A DNA stretch of 64,000 nucleotides from [Pseudopropionibacterium] massiliense (lineage in GTDB: Bacteria > Actinomycetota > Actinomycetes > Propionibacteriales > Propionibacteriaceae). Every line of letters begins with the position of its first letter. The first letter of the stretch is position 1. Positions 47,864-56,763 of this stretch are shown piece after piece. A model generated the notes under the pieces. It was not told the DNA's origin and did no database searches. It worked only from the letters and a program-made list of their open reading frames with translations. The stretch is from positions 2,582,284 through 2,646,283 of the forward strand of contig NZ_LR027842.1 in NCBI RefSeq assembly GCF_900607225.1, given 5' to 3'. The translations under genes and the position numbers were made by a program.

Positions 47864-48692
47864 TCTTCCCCTCCTTCGTAAGATGCACCAGCAGCTCCTC
47901 GATTGACGGGGTCTCCGCCACGACACCGGGGCCGCACAGCCCCAGGTCGGTGACAGGAAGCAGCCCCTCCCAGCCAACGGAGTGCCGCCTGAGGCCACGA
48001 ACCCGGCTGCTCAGGTCATCGGTCAGGTCGGCGACACCACCACGGACCATCACCCACGCCTCGAGCAGGTCGTCGCGGGAACCGGATGCGATCACCCTGC
48101 CGGCATCGAGAATGGTGACCAGATCGGCGATACGGTCCAGATCGGTGGTGATGTGAGTGGAGAAGAGGACAGAGTGCCGCTCACTGGTCATGAACTCGGA
48201 CAGCTTGTCCAGCAACTCCCCGCGGGCCAGGGGGTCGAGGCCGCTGGTCGGCTCGTCGAGCACCAGCAGTTCGGCCTCGTGCGCCAGCGCAAACGCCATC
48301 TGCATCTTCATGCCCATGCCGCGGGAGAACTCCTTCACCCTCAGTCGCCGCGAGGCCCCGGCCCACTCGCACAGCTCGTCGAAGACCTGCTGGTTCCAGC
48401 CGGGGTAGAACGGGCCGAGCAGCCGGGAGATGTCACGGACCCGCCAGCGGGAGGGCCAGCACGGCCGGTCGAGAACCACACCGACACGGGTCTTGTCGAT
48501 CATGTGCGCCACTCCGTTCCCGGGGAGCACGGCACCAAGGGCAATCTTGATGGCGGTGGTCTTGCCCGCACCGTTGGCCCCGACCAGGCCCATCACGTAA
48601 CCGCGCGGCACGTCCAGATCGATGGGGCCGAGGCGGAACTCCTTGTACTCCTTGGTGATTCCTCGAAGCCTGAGAGGGCTGTCGTCGTTCAT
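47856..48692 (-). CDS. ABC transporter ATP-binding protein
   Basis: A 278-residue ATPase subunit: Walker A GANGAGKTT, signature EFSRGMGMKMQ (a divergent form of LSGGQ seen in Bcr/Ytr ATPases), Walker B LLVLDEPTSGLDP, and switch His in FSTHI. It overlaps both the upstream GntR gene (4 nt) and the downstream permease (8 nt). Together they form a YtrA-type GntR/ABC export operon, often linked to cell-envelope stress or peptide antibiotics; the substrate is not shown. Confidence 0.92.
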   Translation of the reverse strand: MNDDSPLRLRGITKEYKEFRLGPIDLDVPRGYVMGLVGANGAGKTTAIKIALGAVLPGNGVAHMIDKTRVGVVLDRPCWPSRWRVRDISRLLGPFYPGWNQQVFDELCEWAGASRRLRVKEFSRGMGMKMQMAFALAHEAELLVLDEPTSGLDPLARGELLDKLSEFMTSERHSVLFSTHITTDLDRIADLVTILDAGRVIASGSRDDLLEAWVMVRGGVADLTDDLSSRVRGLRRHSVGWEGLLPVTDLGLCGPGVVAETPSIEELLVHLTKEGKNA

Positions 48693-49075
48693 GTGTCCTC
48701 CCCGGGGTTGAGAATGAGCTCGAGAATGGCGCGGATCTCGTCGTCATCGACGTCAGCCAGCCGTGCGGCGGCAACACCATCCGCGAAATGGGCCTCCGTC
48801 TCGCGGAGCACCTGTTCGCGAACGAGCCCGGCGTCACGCGGCAGGACGAAGTACCCCTTGCCGGGAACGTTGGCGACGAGACCGTCGGCCACCAGTTCCG
48901 CGTAGGCACGGGTGGTGGTGATGACGGAGACCCTGAGGTCGCGAGCGAGGGCGCGGATGGAGGGCAGCACATCCCCCTCGGAGACCTCACCGCGCAGGAT
49001 CGCAGCCTTGATCTGATCCTCGATCTGGACGTAGATCGGGATCCCCGCGGTGTTCGACAACACGATATCCACCAC
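48689..49075 (-). CDS. YtrA-type GntR transcriptional regulator
   Basis: A 128-residue short GntR with a winged helix (IYVQIEDQIKAAILRGEVSEGDVLPSIRALARDLRVSVITTTRAYAEL) and a small C-terminal tail. The GTG at 49075 is chosen: AGAAGGG lies 6 nt upstream, and a longer start at 49102 would put the operator inside the coding region. It heads the operon and presumably represses it via the 49086-49108 palindrome. Confidence 0.9.
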   Translation of the reverse strand: MVDIVLSNTAGIPIYVQIEDQIKAAILRGEVSEGDVLPSIRALARDLRVSVITTTRAYAELVADGLVANVPGKGYFVLPRDAGLVREQVLRETEAHFADGVAAARLADVDDDEIRAILELILNPGEDT

Positions 49076-49085
49076 ATCCGCCCTT

Positions 49086-49108
49086 CTGTATATATGCAGC
49101 ATATACAG
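49086..49108. promoter_or_regulatory. Likely GntR (YtrA) operator
   Basis: CTGTATAT-ATGCAGC-ATATACAG: 8-bp arms around a 7-bp spacer, with a nested ATATGC-A-GCATAT. It is centred about 20 bp before the gntR start, over the expected -10/start region. Confidence 0.6.
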
Positions 49109-49174
49109 TCAGCACGGTAGGCGCAAACGCATGGCGGGGTGCCCACACGAAACCTGCACATCTCGGCAAATTAC

Positions 49175-49197
49175 GATATTCTCTATCCATAGATATC
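49175..49197. promoter_or_regulatory. Imperfect palindrome upstream of the SDR/Rrf2 pair
   Basis: GATATTCTCTATC-CAT-AGATATC shows outer GATAT/ATATC symmetry about 30 bp before the SDR ATG. It could be the site of the Rrf2-type regulator encoded next; this is inference. Confidence 0.4.
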
Positions 49198-49226
49198 AAA
49201 CATCGCAATTTTGTCAGGAGCGTGAC

Positions 49227-49811
49227 ATGCCCTTCAACGTCCTTCTGGGTGGCAACGGCTACATCGGCCGCGAGGTCACCAGCCAGTGGCTGGACGCGGA
49301 CCCCGAGGCCCGTTTCGTCGTGATCTCGAGCAGCGGGAAGAACTCCCTGGTCTCGGACCGGGTCACCACCGTCGCCGCGGATGCCACCAGCTACGAGGCG
49401 CTCGCCGAGGCCCTTCCCGAACGGTTCGACACCATCGTCAACTTCTTGGGGCATCCCGCGAAGAGCGAGGAGGAAAACCAGCGAATCAACGTGGCCCCGG
49501 TCCGGGCCATGAAACGTCTGGCACAGGAACGAGGAGCCGATGCGATCGGGTACGTCGGGGGAATCCTCGGTCCCAGGAGTTTCACCGAGACCAAGAAACG
49601 GATGATCGAGGATCTCAGGGATTCGGGCCTGCCTGTGGCGGTCGTGGAACCGACGATCGTGTACGGCGGAGGCCGCAGGGATACCCTGAGCCGCATGGTT
49701 CCCCTGTTCAAGTTCCTCGGCCTGTTCTCCGCGACGTTCAAACCCGTGCTCGTGAGTGATGTGGCAGCCGGTCTCGTGGGCCAGCTGCGCGACGCGACGA
49801 ACCGAGCCTGA
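49227..49811 (+). CDS. NAD(P)-binding atypical SDR, epimerase-like
   Basis: A 194-residue Rossmann protein: VLLGGNGYIGREV (N-terminal nucleotide site), AADATSYEAL, and YVGGILGPRSFTETKKRMIEDLR followed by VVEPTIVYGGGR. It lacks the YxxxK of classical SDRs, fitting the atypical NAD(P)-binding family, and is short. AGGAG 6 nt before ATG 49227. An Rrf2 regulator gene follows by 18 bp. The substrate is unknown. Confidence 0.83.
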   Translation: MPFNVLLGGNGYIGREVTSQWLDADPEARFVVISSSGKNSLVSDRVTTVAADATSYEALAEALPERFDTIVNFLGHPAKSEEENQRINVAPVRAMKRLAQERGADAIGYVGGILGPRSFTETKKRMIEDLRDSGLPVAVVEPTIVYGGGRRDTLSRMVPLFKFLGLFSATFKPVLVSDVAAGLVGQLRDATNRA

Positions 49812-49829
49812 AGCCACGAGAGTATCGAC

Positions 49830-50297
49830 GTGCGAATGAACAAGAGCACAGAGCAGGCGGTTTTCGCCATGCTCATGCTCGCTCTGCAGAAACATCACCG
49901 GCCCGTGCGGTCGAGCACACTGGCTCGGGTACTCAGGGTCTCCGACTCCTATCTGAAGAAGGTCCTGAAGGCCATGGTGGACGCCGGGTTGCTCCAAGCG
50001 GTCGCGGGCAGGGACGGCGGCTACTGCCTGACCAGGCCGATCACCGAGTTCACCTACGGCCACGTGTTCGACGCTCTTGAAGGGTTCGAACACCCGGTGA
50101 CCTCGACCGCCCTCGCCCGCGCCGTCTACGAACCCAGCGACCACCTGGAGGCGAGTATCGCGCTGGTGGACGAAATCCACGCAAAGGCTGCCACGGCATT
50201 CATCGCCGAGCTCCACCAGCTGCCGCTGGCACGGCTCCTCGTCCCCGATGCCCTCGCTGACGGGCTGATCGACTGGGAAGCCGGGACGGGCGGGTGA
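49830..50297 (+). CDS. Rrf2-family transcriptional regulator without Fe-S cysteines
   Basis: A 155-residue winged-helix protein: STEQAVFAMLMLALQKHHRPVRSSTLAR, recognition helix SDSYLKKVLKAMVDAGLL and wing AGRDGGYCLTRP. The three cysteines that bind a cluster in IscR/NsrR are missing, so it senses something else, if anything. GTG 49830 (GAGAG 7 nt upstream) or ATG 49836. It probably regulates the SDR gene just upstream. Confidence 0.88.
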   Translation: MRMNKSTEQAVFAMLMLALQKHHRPVRSSTLARVLRVSDSYLKKVLKAMVDAGLLQAVAGRDGGYCLTRPITEFTYGHVFDALEGFEHPVTSTALARAVYEPSDHLEASIALVDEIHAKAATAFIAELHQLPLARLLVPDALADGLIDWEAGTGG

Positions 50298-50379
50298 CGC
50301 AACCAACCGGCGACGTCCCCGCCCGTCCCAGACCTCGGTTTCTGCTTTTCGACGGTCGGTGCCCGATGTCGCCCGACCG

Positions 50380-52809
50380 CTACTCGGCCGCGAGGGCCTC
50401 CGTCGGAGTGGCATTGGCAGCGCGCCTACCGGGCAGCACCGAGGCGAGAGCCGCCGCGACCACACAGACCAGGATCAGACCGCCCGTGTAGAGCAGGTCG
50501 ACGGAGAACACCGCCTCGGGTCGGGAGGATTCGTCCATCATCCCGAGCGAGGTGACCACCCCCAACCAACCGAAGAACGAACCGGCCGCGACACCCATCA
50601 CGATGCCCACCACGGCCAGCAGCATCGCCTCGGCCAGCAACATCAACCGGAGCGACCTGCGCTGCATGCCGAGGGCCCGCAGCAGCGCCGACTCGCGTTG
50701 CCGCTCGATCACCGACAGACCGAGGGTGTTGCCGACACCGACCAGGGCGATCACCACGGCGACGCCGAGTAACGCGGTCAGCACCATGAGAAGCACGTTC
50801 ACGATCTGCTCCAGTATCCCTGCCATGGCAGCGCCACCGCCGATTTCAACCTCGGAGGCCAGGGGAGAAACCACCTTCATCACCTGGTTCAGGGCGGTGG
50901 CGGAGGTTCGATCAGTCAGCTTGACCCAGACCTCCCGGATCTCGCTCTGCCCGGGCAGCTTCTCGAAGGTCGCCTCGGAAACCACCGCCGCGTCAAAGGG
51001 AACCGACTTCGACGAGCGCACCTCGACCTCTCCCACGCCCGGAAGATCCAGCCGGCCGGGCAGCGTGGCAACGGTTTCCGGACTGACCAGGATCACCCCG
51101 TCCGGGGCGTTCATCCGGTCCGGGAGACCGAGCTCGGCGCGGGCGGCGTTCACGTTGCGGACGGAGAACCGCATGCGGCCAAGTTCAACCTGTTTGCTGG
51201 AAATCTCCACCACCTTCGCTGCCCCCTCGTTCCCGCGGAGCTCCTCCACCACACCGGATTTGAGGGGACCGTCGTAGTCCCGCACGCTGACGTCCACCGG
51301 GTAGCGCTGGTTGATCTCGGCCAAGGCCGAGGTGCGCATGGTGGAGACCGCCACCTGGAGCGTGACCACGAGCCCCACCGCGAGCATCAGGGCCACCGCC
51401 GTGGCCGAGGCGCGACGAGGATTCCGGACGGAATTGCTGGTGGCCAGCTTGACCGTGGAACCCATGAATCCCAGGAGCCACCCGAAAAGGCGCAACAGCA
51501 CCGGCACGTAGAACGGTGCCGCCAGCAGGATCGCCAGGGAGAGGAAACCGCCGCCGCCAATGGCCCAGAGCAAACCGCTGGCCGGATTGGCGAAGGCCTG
51601 GAAGACCAAGCCACCCCCCAGGAGCAGGAACAGGCAGCAGAACACCCCGCGGGTGATGCCCAACCTTTTGACCCGGGCGGCGCTGGGCACCACCTGCAGG
51701 GCCTCGAGGGGGCTGACCCGGGTGGCCGCGAGCGACGGACCGGCCATCGACAGCACGGTTATCAGCACACCGACGAGGACGGCGATCCCCAACTCGCCAA
51801 CCGGGAACACCAGACCCCAGTAGATGGCGCCCGTCCAGAAACCCGCCATCGCGGCGACACCGGCCCCGATGCCCACGCCGAGCAGCGATCCGACGAGCCC
51901 CAGCAGAACCGCCTCCGCGAAGAGCCTCCCTCTGACCTGGCCCGTCGACGCTCCGACGGCCCGCAACAGACCGATCTGGCGTCGGCGCTGGGTGACGAGG
52001 ATCGTGAAGGTGTTGGCGATGATGATCATGCCGACGACCGCGGAGATCGCGGCGAATCCCAGCAGGAGGTTGCGGAACACGTCGAACCCACCCGTGAGCT
52101 GCTTCATCTGATCGGTGCGGTAGTCGTCCGTGGTCCTGACCTTGAAGTTGTCCGATCCGAACGCGTTGAGGGCCTGCTGGATGGAAGTGACAGCGGCCCG
52201 GGGATCCTGGGACTTGACGATCCACGTACTGGGCTGCCGGGTCGCCCCGAGGGTGGTGACGTAGGCGTTCTCGGAATAGAGCGAGGGAGCATCATTGCTG
52301 ATACCGACAACCCGGTGTCCGCTCCGCTCACCCCCTTCCTCTGCGAAACCCACGGTGATCTCGTCCCCGACCTTCACGTGGAGCTTCTCCGCCCCTTTCT
52401 TCGCCAGGACGATCTCCCCCTCCTTCGACGGCCAGTCACCCTCCGCGAGGGGTGCCCAGCGAAATTCAGGCGACGGCAGTAGCATGACGTTGCCGTAGAT
52501 CGAGAAGTCCCCGTGTCCCAGGGGAAGGCTCCCCGAGAGGGAGGCCTCCGCCTTCGTCACCCCGGACGCCCCCTGAATGGCCCTGAGCACCTCCTCCGGA
52601 TCGACCCGCTCCCCCGCCTCGGTCTTCTCGATCACCACGTCGGACTTCGATACCGCAATCACCCCGGAGCGTGTCAGCGAATTCTCCTCGGTGCGCACCC
52701 CGATCATGATCGCCGAGATGAACCCGACGCTGATGGCAATGGCGATCAGGGTCGCGGCGAACCGACCCGGATGCAGCCGGATCTCGTTGATGGCATCGCG
52801 CAGCATCAC
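50380..52809 (-). CDS. MacB/FtsX-like ABC transporter permease
   Basis: An 809-residue permease with two FtsX units (about 250-370 and 690-800) and two large extracytoplasmic domains, the first starting after TM1 (about 40-240). MacB periplasmic core-like segments are visible (VSPETVATLPG and similar). The start overlaps the ATPase gene stop by 4 nt. Such transporters usually drive mechanotransmission or export of peptides or lipoproteins rather than classic transport. A Crp-type regulator is divergent beyond the ATPase. Confidence 0.88.
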   Translation of the reverse strand: MMLRDAINEIRLHPGRFAATLIAIAISVGFISAIMIGVRTEENSLTRSGVIAVSKSDVVIEKTEAGERVDPEEVLRAIQGASGVTKAEASLSGSLPLGHGDFSIYGNVMLLPSPEFRWAPLAEGDWPSKEGEIVLAKKGAEKLHVKVGDEITVGFAEEGGERSGHRVVGISNDAPSLYSENAYVTTLGATRQPSTWIVKSQDPRAAVTSIQQALNAFGSDNFKVRTTDDYRTDQMKQLTGGFDVFRNLLLGFAAISAVVGMIIIANTFTILVTQRRRQIGLLRAVGASTGQVRGRLFAEAVLLGLVGSLLGVGIGAGVAAMAGFWTGAIYWGLVFPVGELGIAVLVGVLITVLSMAGPSLAATRVSPLEALQVVPSAARVKRLGITRGVFCCLFLLLGGGLVFQAFANPASGLLWAIGGGGFLSLAILLAAPFYVPVLLRLFGWLLGFMGSTVKLATSNSVRNPRRASATAVALMLAVGLVVTLQVAVSTMRTSALAEINQRYPVDVSVRDYDGPLKSGVVEELRGNEGAAKVVEISSKQVELGRMRFSVRNVNAARAELGLPDRMNAPDGVILVSPETVATLPGRLDLPGVGEVEVRSSKSVPFDAAVVSEATFEKLPGQSEIREVWVKLTDRTSATALNQVMKVVSPLASEVEIGGGAAMAGILEQIVNVLLMVLTALLGVAVVIALVGVGNTLGLSVIERQRESALLRALGMQRRSLRLMLLAEAMLLAVVGIVMGVAAGSFFGWLGVVTSLGMMDESSRPEAVFSVDLLYTGGLILVCVVAAALASVLPGRRAANATPTEALAAE

Positions 52810-53555
52810 GCCCCCAGACGCCCGAGGCTGGCGAGCATGATCTCGGCGGATGGCCTGGGCACGTCATCGACGATGCTCCCGTCGGAGAGCACCAGGGCGC
52901 GATCCGCGTATCCCGCGGCCTTGGGGTCGTGGGTGACCATGATGATGGTCTGCCCCTGGACGCGGGAGCAGTGCTGCAGGTACTGCAGAAGCGCGGTGCC
53001 CGTACGGGAGTCCAGGGCGCCCGTTGGCTCATCTGCGAATATCACCTGTGGCTGGGTGACCAGCGCACGCGCGATCGCGACCCTTTGCTGCTGACCCCCG
53101 GAGAGCTGGCTCGGACGATGGGTGAGGCGTTCGGCGATCCCCAGGGAATCCACGATCTCCCTGAACATCTCACGGTTGGGCTTGCGACCGGCCAACTCGA
53201 GAGGCAGCAGGATGTTCTGCTCCGCGGTGAGGGTGGGAAGCAGGTTGAAGGACTGGAAAACGAAGCCGATCCGATCCCGTCGGATCCTGGTGACCTGCCG
53301 TTCGGAGAGCCTGGAGAGGTCCTCCTGCCCCACCCAGGCCGACCCACTGGTGGCACGATCCAGGCCGGCCATGCAGTGCATCAACGTCGACTTGCCGGAG
53401 CCAGAAGGTCCCATGATGGCCGTGAACGACCCGACATCGATGGCGAGACTCACGTTGTTGACGGCGACGACGGGCCGGGGCCCGCCCTCCCCGAACACCT
53501 TCGTCAGGTTCTGGGCGCCGCATGCGGGGGCCGCGGTGGGTGGAGCGATACTCAC
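52806..53555 (-). CDS. ABC transporter ATP-binding protein, MacB/LolD type
   Basis: A 249-residue ATPase: Walker A GPSGSGKST, Q-loop VFQSFNLLPTL, signature LSGGQQQR, Walker B VIFADEPTGALD and switch His in MVTHD. It overlaps the permease gene, so the pair is one transporter. A possible 103-residue gene lies just upstream on the same strand. Confidence 0.94.
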   Translation of the reverse strand: MSIAPPTAAPACGAQNLTKVFGEGGPRPVVAVNNVSLAIDVGSFTAIMGPSGSGKSTLMHCMAGLDRATSGSAWVGQEDLSRLSERQVTRIRRDRIGFVFQSFNLLPTLTAEQNILLPLELAGRKPNREMFREIVDSLGIAERLTHRPSQLSGGQQQRVAIARALVTQPQVIFADEPTGALDSRTGTALLQYLQHCSRVQGQTIIMVTHDPKAAGYADRALVLSDGSIVDDVPRPSAEIMLASLGRLGA

Positions 53556-53594
53556 GTCGGTACCTTCCTCGATTCTTGAACTGGCGGTCTCAAA

Positions 53595-53906
53595 CTACCT
53601 TCGCTCAACGGCCGGAGCATCGTCCTGGAGAACAATTGTCCGCGACTCCTCCCCAGACCACGGTGCCGCACCCCCCGGAGCGCATCTCGGGGTGCTGCCC
53701 CGACCCGGCCATGGGGCCGACGGGGTCCTCGACGGCATCCCTGCTGTACCCGAACAATCAATCACACCGGCTCGGCCGGCGATGCGCACGCGATCACCCG
53801 GCTGCGGAATGGCACGACGAACCCATGCGGGGGGAGACCGGGCCGCGTTGTTCTCCTCGAACACACGGTCCAATGAGGACAGGAAGCCTTTCAGGTCAAA
53901 AACCAT
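53595..53906 (-). CDS. Possible small protein upstream of the ABC transporter
   Basis: A 103-codon frame 39 bp before the ATPase start, opening MVFDLKGFLSSLDRVFEEN (amphipathic) and then loop-rich, Pro/Gly-heavy sequence. Not recognised. It lies in the 53556-54072 gap; the rest of that gap holds only promoter elements for the divergent Crp-type gene. Confidence 0.4.
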   Translation of the reverse strand: MVFDLKGFLSSLDRVFEENNAARSPPAWVRRAIPQPGDRVRIAGRAGVIDCSGTAGMPSRTPSAPWPGRGSTPRCAPGGAAPWSGEESRTIVLQDDAPAVERR

Positions 53907-54024
53907 GGGCCCACGGATGATCTGACCAGTTCAACCGGGCCGCGGGAAACCTCTCCGCTACTCTATTGACGCGCTCGCCAATCACCTTTGACTCGTCAGG
54001 GTTTTGCATTTTGACCCCGGATAC

Positions 54025-54065
54025 AGTTAACTATCGGAGAAGGCACTAGTTAACCGGGGTTAAGA
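54025..54065 (+). promoter_or_regulatory. GTTAAC boxes and leaderless promoter of the Crp-type gene
   Basis: AGTTAACT (54025-54032) and TAGTTAAC (54047-54054), then GGGGTTAA, repeat the GTTAA core. TAAGAT (54060-54065) ends 7 nt before the ATG at 54073, so the transcript may be leaderless. Autoregulation via the boxes is inferred. Confidence 0.45.
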
Positions 54066-54072
54066 TCTGATC

Positions 54073-54762
54073 ATGACCAGCGTCACACATCTCGTAGGCA
54101 CCCGCTGGGAACACGTCGCGCGGCGGACCGTCGAGAAAATCGTCGGTTGTCCCATGCCGGGTTGGAACCTGTGCGCGGCGTCCTCCGCCCTCGTGGAGAT
54201 CGATTCCGGGCAGCCGGTGCCCAACGGGAGCCAACCCATGATGTGGCTGGTGCTGAGTGGAACCATCACGTCCATGGTCACCATCAAAGAGAAATCCCAC
54301 GTCACCAATTACCTGCAAAAAGGAGACGTCTTCCTCAGCACGACCCCTCACGAACTCAGCGAACTACTCGACCTTCCCCCGAACCATCAGATCCTGGAAT
54401 CCCCACTCGCGCTCTCGCACGAACGTGGAGTGGCGAAGGAAAACTCCATCCTCCTCGGCGCTCCGATTCGTCTCCTCTCCGCACTGGGTAACCGCCACCC
54501 CGAATGGTATCGCTTCACGATCGCCACCCTGCTGCGTCTCGTGGCTTATCACACGCACCGCGAATACCAGTTCCTGACCATGAGCACCGAGGAGCGCTAC
54601 TTGGCCTTCCTGCAGGAATACCCTCGGCTGGCAGCGCGTCTGCCGCAACGCGAGGTGGCCCAGTATCTCGGCCTGACCCCCGTCGGCCTGAACCGCGTGG
54701 TCTCCCGACTCCGCCAAAGGGGAGCCATTCCCCGACCGTCGTCACAGGAACACACGGCCTGA
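54073..54762 (+). CDS. Crp/Fnr-type transcriptional regulator
   Basis: A 229-residue regulator: a cupin-like N-terminal domain (about 20-130; LVLSGTITSMVTIKE, YLQKGDVFL) without the cAMP-binding arginine/serine cluster or FNR cysteines, then a C-terminal HTH_Crp (RLPQREVAQYLGLTPVGLNRVVSRLRQRG). The long helix around 140-170 (YRFTIATLLRLVAYHTHREYQFL) fits the dimer helix. It faces the ABC transporter genes across a 500-bp gap and may control them. A bidirectional terminator follows. Confidence 0.85.
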   Translation: MTSVTHLVGTRWEHVARRTVEKIVGCPMPGWNLCAASSALVEIDSGQPVPNGSQPMMWLVLSGTITSMVTIKEKSHVTNYLQKGDVFLSTTPHELSELLDLPPNHQILESPLALSHERGVAKENSILLGAPIRLLSALGNRHPEWYRFTIATLLRLVAYHTHREYQFLTMSTEERYLAFLQEYPRLAARLPQREVAQYLGLTPVGLNRVVSRLRQRGAIPRPSSQEHTA

Positions 54763-54816
54763 AAGGTGCCCGTCTTCCTGCCTGCGCCACGCAGGCAGGA
54801 AGACGGCACGTTTCAG
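54760..54816. terminator. Bidirectional terminator between crp-type gene and ldh
   Basis: CTGAAAGGTGCC...CCTGCG pairs with CGCAGG...GGCACGTTTCAG: a stem of 20 bp with one bulge, a short CCA loop, and A/T-rich ends on both strands. It lies between convergent genes. Confidence 0.85.
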
Positions 54817-54820
54817 GTTC

Positions 54821-55771
54821 TCAGAACCCCAATGATTTCAGCGTGTGCCGAATGGCGTCAGCGGATTCGTGCATGCAACCGAGTTCCCCGTCGGTCAGCG
54901 GCTGCCTGAGGGAACGTCCGGCTCCTTGACGATCGACGAGGGTGGGCACGGAAAGACAGACGTCCTTGATGCCGTGCCAGTCCTCGACGAGACTCGAGAT
55001 CGGAAGCACCCGGTGCTCGTCGCGCAGCACCGACTCGATGATCCGGGTGGCCGCAAGGCCGATCGCGTAGTTGGTGGCTCCCTTGCCCGCGATCACCTCG
55101 TAGGCGGCGTTCACCACACGATCCGCGATCGCGTCGCGGGTGGACTCGTCCAGTTTCCCGGTCTGGCGCTCCCAGTCCAGCAGTGGCACACCACCAATGG
55201 TGGCAGCGCTCCACAGCGGGATCTCGGAGTCCCCGTGTTCACCCGCGATGTAGGCGTGGACGTTCACCACCGCGACCTCGCAGGCCTCGGCGACGAGGTA
55301 CCGCAGCCGGGAGGAGTCCAGCACCGTACCGGAGCCGAACAGCTGGTTGCGAGGAAGCCCGCTGATCTTCAAGGCCGCGTAGGTGGTGACGTCCACCGGG
55401 TTGGTCACCATGAGGAAAATCGCCTCCGGGGAACGTTCCACCAGCGGTGGGATCACCTTCTTCATCAGGTTCACGGTGGACGCCGCCAGATCCATCCGGG
55501 TCTCCCCCGGTTTCTGTTTCGCTCCCGCGGTGATCACGACCACGTCGGACCCCCGGGTGATCTCAGGGTCCTCCGATCCCTCGACCTTCGCCTGCGGCAT
55601 GAACTGGCTGCCGTGGGCCAGGTCGAGGGCCTCGGCGCGCACCTTCGCCGCGTTGATGTCGTGCAGCACGACGTGCCGGGCAACCCCCCGGATCAGGCTG
55701 GCGTAGGCCAGCGAGGAGCCCACCGCACCGGCACCGATGATTGACAGCTTGTTAACCCCACGAACACTCAT
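54821..55771 (-). CDS. ldh: L-lactate dehydrogenase
   Basis: A 316-residue NAD-dependent LDH. NAD site IIGAGAVGSSLAY, Asp in VLHDINAAK, active loop KPGETRMDL, TNPVDVTTY, and catalytic His in YIAGEHGDSE with SxxP region beyond. It lies last in a glmU-prs-ldh run and its start overlaps the prs stop by 4 nt (ATGA), an unusual pairing of a fermentation gene with PRPP synthesis. Confidence 0.92.
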   Translation of the reverse strand: MSVRGVNKLSIIGAGAVGSSLAYASLIRGVARHVVLHDINAAKVRAEALDLAHGSQFMPQAKVEGSEDPEITRGSDVVVITAGAKQKPGETRMDLAASTVNLMKKVIPPLVERSPEAIFLMVTNPVDVTTYAALKISGLPRNQLFGSGTVLDSSRLRYLVAEACEVAVVNVHAYIAGEHGDSEIPLWSAATIGGVPLLDWERQTGKLDESTRDAIADRVVNAAYEVIAGKGATNYAIGLAATRIIESVLRDEHRVLPISSLVEDWHGIKDVCLSVPTLVDRQGAGRSLRQPLTDGELGCMHESADAIRHTLKSLGF

Positions 55772-56763
55772 TTGTATGCCTGCCCTCCAAACAGAGATGT
55801 CACCGATCCGTCACGGAAGACGGCGTTGATGGCCCTCGCTATCAACGGGGCTATCGACAGCACCGTCAGATTGTCGATTGGCTCGGCGGTCCGGATCGGC
55901 AGCGTGTTGGTCACGATGATCTCCGCCATGCCCGAGTTGTTCAGCCGCTCCACCGCAGGCCCCGAGAACACTGCGTGGGTGGCGGCGCAGATGACCTTGC
56001 TGGCACCCCGCTCCTGCAGCGCGAGCGCCGCCTGGGTGATGGTTCCGGCAGTGTCGATCATGTCGTCGACGAGGATGCAGGTCCTGCCCTGCACGTCACC
56101 GACCACTTCATGCACGGCGACCGTGTTGGCCTTCTCGTGGTCGCGGCGCTTGTGGATGATCGCGAGCGGACAACCGAGCTCGTCCGTCCACATGTCGGCC
56201 AGCCGGACCCGTCCCGCGTCGGGTGAGACGACACACATCTCGGAGGTGTCGTAGTGCTCCCGGACGTAGTCGCTCAGCACCGGCAGCCCCCAGAGGTGAT
56301 CCACCGGGCCGTCGAAGAAACCCTGGATCTGGGAGGCGTGAAGATCCACCGACATGATCCGGTCGGCGCCCGCGGCCTTGTAGAGGTCGGCCACTAGCCG
56401 GGCCGAGATGGGTTCCCGCCCGAGGTGTTTCTTGTCCTGGCGTGCGTACGGGTAGAAGGGTGCGACCACGGTGATGCGTTTCGCGGAGGCCCGTTTCAGG
56501 GCATCCACCATGATCAGCTGTTCCATGATCCACTCGTTCACGGGCGCGGTGTGCGACTGGATCACGAAGGCGTCGCAGCCACGCACCGATTCCTCGAAGC
56601 GCACGTAGATCTCGGAGTTTGCGTAGGCGAGAGCACGGGTCGGGACCAGGCTCGTCTCGAGCGTGGACGCGATCTCCTCGGCCAGTTCCGGGAAGGCCCT
56701 GCCCGAGAAGAGCATCAGATGTTTGTTGTTCGCGGTCTCGTTGCCCATACGAACTCGCTTCAT
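55768..56763 (-). CDS. prs: Ribose-phosphate pyrophosphokinase
   Basis: A 331-residue PRPP synthetase (ribose-5-phosphate + ATP to PRPP), class I. MLFSGRAFPELAEEIA, the flexible loop PFYPYARQDKKHLGREPISARL, DLHASQIQGFF, and the PRPP site CILVDDMIDTAGT. The ATG overlaps the glmU stop, and the ldh start overlaps its own stop, so translation is coupled through the three genes. Confidence 0.96.
   Translation of the reverse strand: MKRVRMGNETANNKHLMLFSGRAFPELAEEIASTLETSLVPTRALAYANSEIYVRFEESVRGCDAFVIQSHTAPVNEWIMEQLIMVDALKRASAKRITVVAPFYPYARQDKKHLGREPISARLVADLYKAAGADRIMSVDLHASQIQGFFDGPVDHLWGLPVLSDYVREHYDTSEMCVVSPDAGRVRLADMWTDELGCPLAIIHKRRDHEKANTVAVHEVVGDVQGRTCILVDDMIDTAGTITQAALALQERGASKVICAATHAVFSGPAVERLNNSGMAEIIVTNTLPIRTAEPIDNLTVLSIAPLIARAINAVFRDGSVTSLFGGQAYK

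Noticed and set aside
49050-49226. Longer start for the SDR gene
   Set aside because: AGGAG 6 nt before ATG 49227 and the Rossmann motif immediately after it mark the true start.
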